Shown: positions 1 to 5,305 of the stretch, one piece after another
How the letters are laid out: the number at the start of each line of letters is the position of its first letter
How positions within the stretch are numbered: position 1 is the first letter of the stretch
Assembly: GCA_002713545.1 (NCBI GenBank)
Contig: PATJ01000031.1
Location: 17,060-25,446 of the forward strand
Source of the DNA: Acidimicrobiaceae bacterium
Lineage (GTDB): Bacteria; Actinomycetota; Acidimicrobiia; Acidimicrobiales; MedAcidi-G1
Direction: 5' to 3'
DNA: 8,387 nucleotides
Notes under the pieces: generated by a model
Seen by the model: the letters and a program-made list of their open reading frames with translations, nothing else
What the model was told of the DNA's origin: nothing
Databases searched by the model: none
Made by a program: the position numbers and the translations under genes

Positions 1-356
1 GCGCCTTCCAAAACTTCAGACAGTAGTTCTGTGGAAAGTTCTTCAGAATTCCAACCAACCAAATTAATCCCCATTAATGGTTTCGCCCCCATTGCATAAA
101 CGTCTGAGACAGCATTAGCTGCAGCTACTTTCCCCCAAGTTAGGGCGTCGTCTATTACAGGTGTTATGAAATCCGCTGTCATTACCAACGCTCGATTTTC
201 ATCTAACTGCCAAACTGCAGCATCATCACCTGTCAATGATCCGACAATTAGATTATTTGATTTCTGTGGTTTAAGTCGGCGCAGAACCTGCTCCAAATCA
301 CTCGGAGAGAGCTTGCAGCCTCAACCAGCACCATGGCTGAATTGTGTCAGTCTCAC
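1..356 (-). CDS. selD: Selenide, water dikinase (selenophosphate synthetase), selenoprotein form, 5' part; runs off the left edge
   Basis: SelD makes selenophosphate from selenide and ATP, the selenium donor for selenocysteine and 2-selenouridine. About 118 codons are present. The N-terminus reads VRLTQFSHGAG, an in-frame TGA at 321-323 (residue 12), then GCKLSPSDL. This matches the SelD active-site region GAG(C/U)GCK, so the TGA sits at the catalytic Cys/Sec site and should encode selenocysteine. The Lys essential in E. coli is present (residue 15). Further on come TGDDAAVWQLDE, TADFITPVIDD and AAANAVSDVYAMGAKP, the metal- and nucleotide-binding SelD motifs, with no other stop. GTG at 356 is chosen because AAGGAGGT lies just upstream and the protein then aligns with the E. 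coli N-terminus. The gene lies 60 bases downstream of a class V PLP enzyme on the same strand. A nonsense mutation is unlikely given the exact position of the TGA and the intact frame after it. Confidence 0.93.
290..312 (-). promoter_or_regulatory. Candidate bacterial SECIS hairpin in selD
   Basis: Bacterial SECIS elements are hairpins inside the coding region just after the UGA, where the SelB elongation factor binds. Downstream of the selD TGA (321-323) the transcript can pair CUCC (307-304) with GGAG (294-291) around a 9-base loop, GAGUGAUUU. That loop begins 17 bases after the UGA and starts with G. An alternative outer pairing is GCUC (312-309) with GAGC (293-290). The distance fits known bacterial SECIS elements, but the stem is short and I could not compute a fold, so the exact structure is uncertain. 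Confidence 0.45.
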
Positions 357-360
357 GCTC

Positions 361-368
361 ACCTCCTT
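361..368 (-). promoter_or_regulatory. Strong Shine-Dalgarno site of selD
   Basis: The minus strand reads AAGGAGGT ending 4 bases before the GTG at 356. This near-perfect ribosome binding site fixes the selD start upstream of the in-frame TGA. It shows that translation must pass through the TGA to make SelD. Confidence 0.85.
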
Positions 369-381
369 GCTAATAAGTTCA

Positions 382-397
382 GAGTAGGCGACTACTC
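382..397. repeat. Perfect 6-bp inverted repeat with 4-base loop between the PLP enzyme gene and selD
   Basis: GAGTAG, GCGA, CTACTC on the plus strand forms a perfect dyad in the 60-base gap upstream of selD. In the minus-strand mRNA it would be a short hairpin about 20 bases after the upstream stop codon and about 14 bases before the selD ribosome binding site. No T-run follows it, so it does not look like an intrinsic terminator. It could be an mRNA-stabilising or regulatory hairpin, or a small operator. Confidence 0.45.
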
Positions 398-416
398 GTA
401 AATTTTCAGGCTTTTT

Positions 417-1577
417 TCAAATTAATGAAACTGCTTCCAACAGTTGGTCAACATCTTCATCACCAATGTAAATGCAAACACCCGCTCGAACCGCCCCTTT
501 TTCACCGAGACCCAAAGGGTTCATAGCTTCAACCGCATAATTATGGCCATCCCAAACAGCTATTTTAGACTTTGCAATTTCTCGAGCTATTTCTTCAGGT
601 TCTTTCCCATCAACAAGAAACATCAGTGTCGGCGCCCTGTCAGTATTGTCATGGGGCCCCAATACTCTGACTTTTGGCAAATCTATAAGGCCTGAGAGTA
701 GTCGTTCAAACCTTGCGGACTCATGTTCAACTATTGACTCAAAACCTACACTAAGTAAAAATTTTGCAGCTTCTTTTATTCCGGCAAGAGTCTCCCAAGG
801 CGGTGTTCCGTATTGGAATCGTCCAGCCCCTTTTTCTGGAGACGGACGCACTTTGTATACAGATAAATCGTTTAGTACTTTAGGTTCTATCCACATAATT
901 CCTGCGTGTGGCCCATACCACTTATAAGAAGAAGTTGCGTAAACATCGCAGCCTATTTCATTAATATCAACTTTTCTGTGCGGTGTTAGATGCACTCCGT
1001 CTATAGCCACTTTTGCGCCCACCTCATGTGCAGCTCTTGTTATAGAAGTGATATCTGGGATCGAACCAATAACATTCGATGAACCAGTTACTGCTATCCA
1101 TTTCGTTCGCTGACTTATCAAATCAATAACAGATTCCGCTTCTAGTCGCCCAGTGCTGGGATCGAATTCTGCCATCTGAATTGCGGAACCTGAATCACGG
1201 GCAGCCAACAGCCATGGTGCAACATTTGCATCGTGGTCAAGGGTGGTGCAAATAATCTCATCTTCTGATTCCAAGTCAACCGCCACAGCTCTCGTCAAGG
1301 CCATCATGTTGGCGGTTGTACTAGGCCCAAAAGTCATTCCCTCAGGATCTGCAGAAAGAAGCTCCCCCATTGTCCTACTAGTCTCCTCCACAAGATCGTC
1401 ACAAGCTTGCGCTGCTGGGAAGGCCCCATGACTATTTGCATTTCTTCCGCTCCGCTGCCAGTCACTCATCGCGTCAATTGCAGTATCAACTACTTGCGTC
1501 CCTGCAGGTCCGTCAAAACGGGCCCAGCCATCAGATAAAGCTGGAAATCGTGTCTGAATGTCGGTTAAATCGTTCAT
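417..1577 (-). CDS. Class V aminotransferase-fold PLP enzyme, cysteine desulfurase-like (VC1184-type subfamily)
   Basis: A 386-residue PLP-dependent enzyme resembling cysteine desulfurases and selenocysteine lyases. Visible features are FDGPAGTQV near residue 21, NANSHG near 47, FGPSTTANM near 83, TLDHDAN with the PLP-stacking His115, TGSSNVIG near 164, IDGVHLTPH with Asp193 for the pyridine nitrogen, SSYKWYGPH with the Schiff-base Lys219, and RAG near 364 for substrate carboxylate. The NifS/SufS mobile-loop Cys is not clearly present: SufS has RxGHHC, whereas here it is RAGVC, one residue short. Desulfurase activity is therefore unproven. The ATG at 1577 is preferred because AGGG lies 8 bases upstream; a GTG three codons earlier is possible. 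The gene is directly upstream of selD on the same strand, which suggests a role in selenium delivery, but that is inference. Its start is 18 bases from the divergent SnoaL-like gene. Confidence 0.88.
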   Translation of the reverse strand: MNDLTDIQTRFPALSDGWARFDGPAGTQVVDTAIDAMSDWQRSGRNANSHGAFPAAQACDDLVEETSRTMGELLSADPEGMTFGPSTTANMMALTRAVAVDLESEDEIICTTLDHDANVAPWLLAARDSGSAIQMAEFDPSTGRLEAESVIDLISQRTKWIAVTGSSNVIGSIPDITSITRAAHEVGAKVAIDGVHLTPHRKVDINEIGCDVYATSSYKWYGPHAGIMWIEPKVLNDLSVYKVRPSPEKGAGRFQYGTPPWETLAGIKEAAKFLLSVGFESIVEHESARFERLLSGLIDLPKVRVLGPHDNTDRAPTLMFLVDGKEPEEIAREIAKSKIAVWDGHNYAVEAMNPLGLGEKGAVRAGVCIYIGDEDVDQLLEAVSLI

Positions 1578-1595
1578 TGAAGGCACCCTAGATAT

Positions 1596-2045
1596 ATGGA
1601 ATTATGGCAATTAGAAGCTTACGCTGAAATTCGTGATCTCATATCCGCCTACAACTCTTTCGGTGACCGAGGACGTTTCGACCAGTTGCTAGAACTTTTT
1701 GCTGAAACAGCTGTGATGGATATAAACGACGGGCGGGTATATGAAGGCACCGATGAGATAAGAACGATATTCACCGAAACTAGTGACTCTCTATCAAAAG
1801 ATGATTCACCTTCATATATTCAACACCACACCTCATCTACTCATATCGAATTTGAGGGAAATGAAAAAGCAAATTCCAAAAGTTACTTTTCGGTTTTTCT
1901 TCCACACGGCATAGACCACTGGGGTCGCTACGAAGACAAATTCGAAAATATAAACGGAAAATGGGTGTTTGTTTACCGCCGTGTAAAAACAGACGGATAC
2001 TTGCCTGGAGGTTGGGCCGCTAAACGTTTGGAAGAAAAAAATTGA
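1596..2045 (+). CDS. SnoaL-like / NTF2-fold protein
   Basis: A 149-residue protein with the organisation of the SnoaL-like branch of the NTF2 superfamily. An N-terminal helix (LEAYAEIRDLISAYNSFGDR) is followed by FDQLLELFAETAVMDI, a Gly-rich turn with GTDEIRTIF, a QHHTSSTHIEF strand and a C-terminal strand GKWVFVYRRVKTDGY. The family includes polyketide cyclases, dehydratases, isomerases and many proteins of unknown role; no specific substrate can be read here. There is no signal peptide or membrane segment. The ATG at 1596 has no Shine-Dalgarno site, but it gives the normal domain start; the divergent gene begins 18 bases away, so the transcript is probably leaderless or nearly so. The stop codon overlaps the aceK start (TTGA), pointing to co-translation with AceK. 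Confidence 0.82.
   Translation: MELWQLEAYAEIRDLISAYNSFGDRGRFDQLLELFAETAVMDINDGRVYEGTDEIRTIFTETSDSLSKDDSPSYIQHHTSSTHIEFEGNEKANSKSYFSVFLPHGIDHWGRYEDKFENINGKWVFVYRRVKTDGYLPGGWAAKRLEEKN
2030..2034 (+). promoter_or_regulatory. Shine-Dalgarno site for the TTG start of aceK
   Basis: GGAAG lies 7 bases before the TTG at 2042, inside the end of the SnoaL-like gene. It supports the overlapping TTG start over the ATG at 2111, which has only a weak upstream GAGATG. Confidence 0.5.
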
Positions 2046-3844
2046 CTTTCATTTCAAAACTTAAAAAAAGCTCTCTTTCTGCCAATAAAACAAACAGAGA
2101 TGACATTGCAATGGAGATGTCAGAGATAATTTTCTCTTCTTTTCTTTCCTACATGCAATCTGTCCAAGAAATATCCCAAAAAGCAGGTCAACACTTTGCT
2201 TCAAAACAATGGTCTATGAACGAAGTGAACGCCAGTGAACGTCTCGGCCTTCACCAGATAAAAGTTTCAGAGGTAGTTCCACAGATTCAGAACCTACTGG
2301 ATCAAGTGACTGACAGGCGCGGGGAATGGCGCAATTCTCGCGACATATACCAGCAACTTGTAGCCAGAAGGCCAGATCAAGGACTAGCTGAAACTTTTTT
2401 CAATTCAGTGGCGAGGCGTATTTTTACAACAATTGGAATCGACAACGATGTAGAAATCAGGTGGTTCGGCGCGACAACAATTCCTCGTGGCGAATCTAAG
2501 GCCGAAGTATTCAGCACATGGACACGCCATGGCGATTCAGCAGCATTGGTCGACTCCCTTTTATCTTCTTACGAGATGAACGTTGAATGGGAAGACCGTT
2601 CACGTGATGCAAAACTCGTAGCCGGTCGTTTGGATTCTTTTCTGATGAACTCATGGGGAGGTCTCAAGCTAGATGGAATAGACATGCTTAAACCTGTCTT
2701 TTACAGAAATCGTGGCGCCTATCTAATAGGAAGAGTCAGGTTTCTAAACCGAGTAACACCATTTATTCTTCCGATTCTCCATGGACCCAATGGATTAATC
2801 GTAGACACAGTACTGCTAACGGAAGATTTAGGCAGCCGCCTTTTTGGATTTACCAGATCATACTTTTTCGTCGACTGGCCAAACCCCTCAGAAGTGGTCG
2901 GTTTCCTAAAATCCTTACTTCCGACTAAATCACTGCACCAGATCTATACTGCTCTCGGCTATCCACAACATGGCAAAAGTAGCCTTTATAGATCTTTATA
3001 CCGCCACTTGAAAACCTCTAATGACAGATTCGTGAAAGCTCGTGGAACACCTGGAATGGTAATGGCAGTTTTCACTTTGGTTTCCTTTAACGTTGTTTTC
3101 AAAATCATCAAAGATCACTTTGATCCTCCCAAAAACACCACTAGAGATGCTGTAAAACGCCGCTATGACCTCGTTTACAGTCGTGACAGAGTGGGGAGAA
3201 TGGTAGATACTCAGGAATTCGAAAATCTCTCCTTCAACCGAGACCGCTTCGACCCAGAACTACTTTCAGAACTCCTCGAAGATGCAAGTGAATCAGTCTT
3301 TGTAGACGAAGACAAAGTAATTATCAAACATGCCTACACGGAACGTCACGTATACCCTTTAAATCTTTACCTGCAAGAAATGTCTCAAGAAAAAGCTGAA
3401 GCCGCAGCTATTGACTGGGGTTACGCTATCAAAGACCTAGCGGCAGCAAATGTCTGGCCCGGTGATTTGTTCACGAAGAACTTTGGGGTTACGAGACATG
3501 GAACCGTAGTTTTCTACGACTATGACGAACTTGCCCTACTCGAAGAATGTCGATTCAGGAGTATTCCCGAAACTAATGACCATGAAGATGAAATGCGATC
3601 CCAACCTTGGTTCGCTATTCAGGAAGGTGACGCCTTTCCTGAACAATTTGAAACATTTATGAGTTTCCCAAAAACCGTTCCTCATCAAATCTGGGAAAAC
3701 TTTAAAGAGTCACATAAAGATCTTTTTACTGTTGCACTTTGGCAAAGAATCCAAAAACAATTAGCCGACGGTGATTTACCAGAATTCTTCCCTTATCCAG
3801 AAGATCTTAGATTTAGGCATGATCTAAGCTCTCATTCCGTCTAG
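2042..3844 (+). CDS. aceK: Isocitrate dehydrogenase kinase/phosphatase
   Basis: AceK is a cytoplasmic bifunctional enzyme that phosphorylates isocitrate dehydrogenase to divert isocitrate to the glyoxylate bypass and also removes the phosphate. Recall of the E. coli protein (578 residues) gives clear similarity over the whole length with a constant offset of 18 in the catalytic half. The ATP loop is ARGTPGM (333-339). The ATP-binding Lys (E. coli 336) is Lys354 in VVFKIIKD. DRVGRMVDTQEFEN carries Asp389 (E. coli 371), PGDLFTKNFG carries Asp475 and Asn480 (E. coli 457 and 462), and FYDYDE carries Asp493 (E. coli 475). The N-terminal regulatory half shows AETFFNSVARRIF, PVFYRNRGAYLIGR and FTRSYFFVDWP. 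The TTG start overlaps the upstream stop (TTGA) and has a GGAAG site, giving a Lys-rich extension of about 20 residues. ATG at 2111 is the alternative and is nearer the usual family start. No aceA, aceB or icd is in view. Confidence 0.96.
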   Translation: MTFISKLKKSSLSANKTNRDDIAMEMSEIIFSSFLSYMQSVQEISQKAGQHFASKQWSMNEVNASERLGLHQIKVSEVVPQIQNLLDQVTDRRGEWRNSRDIYQQLVARRPDQGLAETFFNSVARRIFTTIGIDNDVEIRWFGATTIPRGESKAEVFSTWTRHGDSAALVDSLLSSYEMNVEWEDRSRDAKLVAGRLDSFLMNSWGGLKLDGIDMLKPVFYRNRGAYLIGRVRFLNRVTPFILPILHGPNGLIVDTVLLTEDLGSRLFGFTRSYFFVDWPNPSEVVGFLKSLLPTKSLHQIYTALGYPQHGKSSLYRSLYRHLKTSNDRFVKARGTPGMVMAVFTLVSFNVVFKIIKDHFDPPKNTTRDAVKRRYDLVYSRDRVGRMVDTQEFENLSFNRDRFDPELLSELLEDASESVFVDEDKVIIKHAYTERHVYPLNLYLQEMSQEKAEAAAIDWGYAIKDLAAANVWPGDLFTKNFGVTRHGTVVFYDYDELALLEECRFRSIPETNDHEDEMRSQPWFAIQEGDAFPEQFETFMSFPKTVPHQIWENFKESHKDLFTVALWQRIQKQLADGDLPEFFPYPEDLRFRHDLSSHSV

Positions 3845-3854
3845 TGTCTATGTT

Positions 3855-4526
3855 GTGAAGAGACCAATTGCTATTGCCCCATCAGTTTTACCCGCAGACT
3901 TTTCGCGTCTCGGCGAGGAATGCGTAGCTTTAGAAGAAGCAGGTGTGGATCGAATTCAATTTGACGTAATGGACGGAGTCTTCGTTCCGAATTTAACTTT
4001 CGGACCAGACGTCATTAAATCAATACGCCCCCTTGTTAAGATCCCGTTTGAAGCACACCTAATGGTCGTTGAGCCGGATAATATGATCGACCGTTATATA
4101 GATGCTGGTTGCGACATCGTTATTGTTCATGCTGAAGCCTGTTTACATTTACACAGAACACTCAGTTGCATTGCAGACGCTGGTGCCGTTCCAGGAGTTG
4201 CACTCAACCCTCACACTCCACCAGACCTTATAGAAGAAGTAAAAGATCTACTTGGTTTAGCTCTAGTTATGACCGTAAATCCAGGTTTCGGAGGTCAAAA
4301 ATATATTTCATCAATGGAGCCAAAAATCAAACGTGTGGCAGAGATGCTAGATGGTTTAGATTGTGATATCGAAGTTGACGGTGGCATTGGCGTCGAGACA
4401 GTTTCTGGCGCAGTCCAAGCTGGTGCAAACGTCTTGATTTCCGGAAGTGCCCTCTATCGAGACCCTAAAGGTCTTGAGAATGCTGTAAAAGAATTAAGAA
4501 GTAAAGCAGAAGCATCACAATCTTGA
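3855..4526 (+). CDS. rpe: Ribulose-phosphate 3-epimerase
   Basis: Rpe interconverts ribulose 5-phosphate and xylulose 5-phosphate in the pentose phosphate and Calvin cycles. The 223-residue TIM barrel has IAPSVLPADFSRLG (7-20), DVMDGVFVPNLTFGPDVI (37-54), EAHLMVVEPD (66-75), VHAEAC (91-96), the phosphate-loop region MTVNPGFGGQKYI (139-151), EVDGGIG with catalytic Asp175, and ISGSALYRD (195-203). Three of the four usual metal ligands are visible (Asp37, His68, Asp175). The fourth, normally His in (I/L)HxDVMDG, is Gln35 here. The GTG at 3855 is 10 bases after the aceK stop; it has no good ribosome binding site but gives the standard N-terminus, and no other start fits. Probably co-transcribed with aceK. 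Full length, no frameshift. Confidence 0.95.
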   Translation: MKRPIAIAPSVLPADFSRLGEECVALEEAGVDRIQFDVMDGVFVPNLTFGPDVIKSIRPLVKIPFEAHLMVVEPDNMIDRYIDAGCDIVIVHAEACLHLHRTLSCIADAGAVPGVALNPHTPPDLIEEVKDLLGLALVMTVNPGFGGQKYISSMEPKIKRVAEMLDGLDCDIEVDGGIGVETVSGAVQAGANVLISGSALYRDPKGLENAVKELRSKAEASQS

Positions 4527-4562
4527 CCTTCACAGGCTTCTGTTCCGCTAACCTTCATAGTA

Positions 4563-5174
4563 ATGAATGAAATATCACCAAACCAAACAACCAAAATGTC
4601 AAATGAAATAGATCGATTAGATTTAAATCGATTTGATGTATTTCAACGACTCCTAAGAGACCGAATAGTTTTTTTAGGTACTGCTGTCGATGACGAAGTT
4701 GCAAACTTCATAATCGCCCAAATGCTTTTCTTGGAAGCACAAGATCAAGAAAAACCTATCTGGCTGTACATAAACTCGCCAGGAGGTTCAGTTACATCTG
4801 GCATGGCAATATACGACACTATGCAATTCGTGGAACCTGAAGTGGGAACTATATGCATGGGCCTAGGAGCTTCTATGGGGCAGTTCCTGCTCTGTGCAGG
4901 AGCTAAAGGAAAACGATTCGCTTTGCCACATGCTCGCATTTTGATGCACCAACCTCTGGGTGGCGTACGCGGCGATGCGACCGATATAGCAATACAAGCT
5001 GAGCAAATGGCTTTTACGAAGCAAATACTTCAACAGCGAATAGCTGAACATACAGGTCAAACAATAGAAACAATCGAAACGGACAGCGACCGTGACCGTT
5101 GGTTTACCGCTGAAGAAGCTAGTGATTATGGAATAATTGACAAAGTAATCGTCCGACGGGGCGAAATGCACTGA
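4563..5174 (+). CDS. clpP: ATP-dependent Clp protease proteolytic subunit
   Basis: Serine peptidase of family S14; it forms two stacked heptameric rings and degrades proteins fed by ClpX, ClpC or ClpA. The 203-residue sequence has the Ser-His-Asp triad at Ser104 (GASMGQFLL), His129 ([10 protein letters not shown]) and Asp178 ([13 protein letters not shown]), with the same spacings (25 and 49) as E. coli. [19 protein letters not shown] (69-87) is the oxyanion strand. The first 15 or so residues look like a propeptide before the [14 protein letters not shown] start of the mature fold. In wording it is close to mycobacterial ClpP1. The ATG at 4563 has no Shine-Dalgarno site, and TAACCT lies 8 bases upstream, as expected of a -10 box for a leaderless message; the in-frame ATG at 4596 is an alternative. 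No clpX or second clpP is adjacent; the gene follows rpe by 36 bases. Confidence 0.96.
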   Translation: MNEISPNQTTKMSNEIDRLDLNRFDVFQRLLRDRIVFLGTAVDDEVANFIIAQMLFLEAQDQEKPIWLYINSPGGSVTSGMAIYDTMQFVEPEVGTICMGLGASMGQFLLCAGAKGKRFALPHARILMHQPLGGVRGDATDIAIQAEQMAFTKQILQQRIAEHTGQTIETIETDSDRDRWFTAEEASDYGIIDKVIVRRGEMH

Positions 5175-5192
5175 CCAAGTAATAGCTGGTCT

Positions 5193-5274
5193 GCGGACGT
5201 GGCGGAATTGGCAGACGCACCAGCCTTAGGAGCTGGCGCCGCAAGGCGTGGGGGTTCGAGTCCCCCCGTCCGCA
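5193..5274 (+). tRNA. tRNA-Leu(UAG)
   Basis: A complete class II tRNA of 82 bases. The acceptor stem is GCGGACG (5193-5199) with CGTCCGC (5267-5273) and discriminator A. The anticodon stem is CCAGC/GCTGG with loop CTTAGGA, giving anticodon TAG at 5227-5229, which reads CUN leucine codons. The long variable arm CGCC-GCAA-GGCG is typical of tRNA-Leu. The T arm is GGGGG-TTCGAGT-CCCCC. CCA is not encoded (the sequence continues with CGTG), so it must be added after transcription. It lies 18 bases after clpP and directly before the PAS-GGDEF-EAL gene. It could be read from clpP or its own promoter; no convincing promoter box was seen in the gap. Confidence 0.97.
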
Positions 5275-5285
5275 CGTGAACAATC

Positions 5286-5292
5286 AAGGAGA
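5286..5292 (+). promoter_or_regulatory. Ribosome binding site candidate for the PAS-GGDEF-EAL gene
   Basis: AAGGAGA is a strong Shine-Dalgarno sequence just after the tRNA. The next in-frame start, ATG at 5306, is 13-14 bases away, longer than ideal. No ATG, GTG or TTG lies at a closer usable distance. It lies inside the frame if the GTG at 5276 is used instead. Confidence 0.45.
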
Positions 5293-5305
5293 CTTAACGT
5301 CCAAA

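Noticed and set aside
321..323. The TGA in selD as a pseudogene-forming nonsense mutation or sequencing error
   Set aside because: It falls exactly on the family's Cys/Sec position. The frame is clean on both sides, the ribosome binding site is strong, and a hairpin follows at SECIS distance. A random stop at that codon is improbable.
166..387. Plus-strand open frame of 73 codons
   Set aside because: It lies over the minus-strand selD reading frame, has no recognisable domain, and the opposite strand explains the sequence fully.
444..1431. Several plus-strand open frames of 60-95 codons
   Set aside because: They are antisense shadows of the PLP enzyme gene, which has clear family motifs along its whole length.
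4166..4366. Plus-strand 66-codon frame inside rpe
   Set aside because: Out-of-frame shadow of rpe; the translation is rich in Arg and Ser with no motif.
5137..5142. TTGACA as a -35 box for the tRNA
   Set aside because: It encodes part of the conserved ClpP C-terminus, and no acceptable -10 box lies 16-18 bases downstream.
4863..5171. Minus-strand 102-codon frame opposite clpP
   Set aside because: Antisense shadow; ClpP on the plus strand has an intact catalytic triad and normal length.
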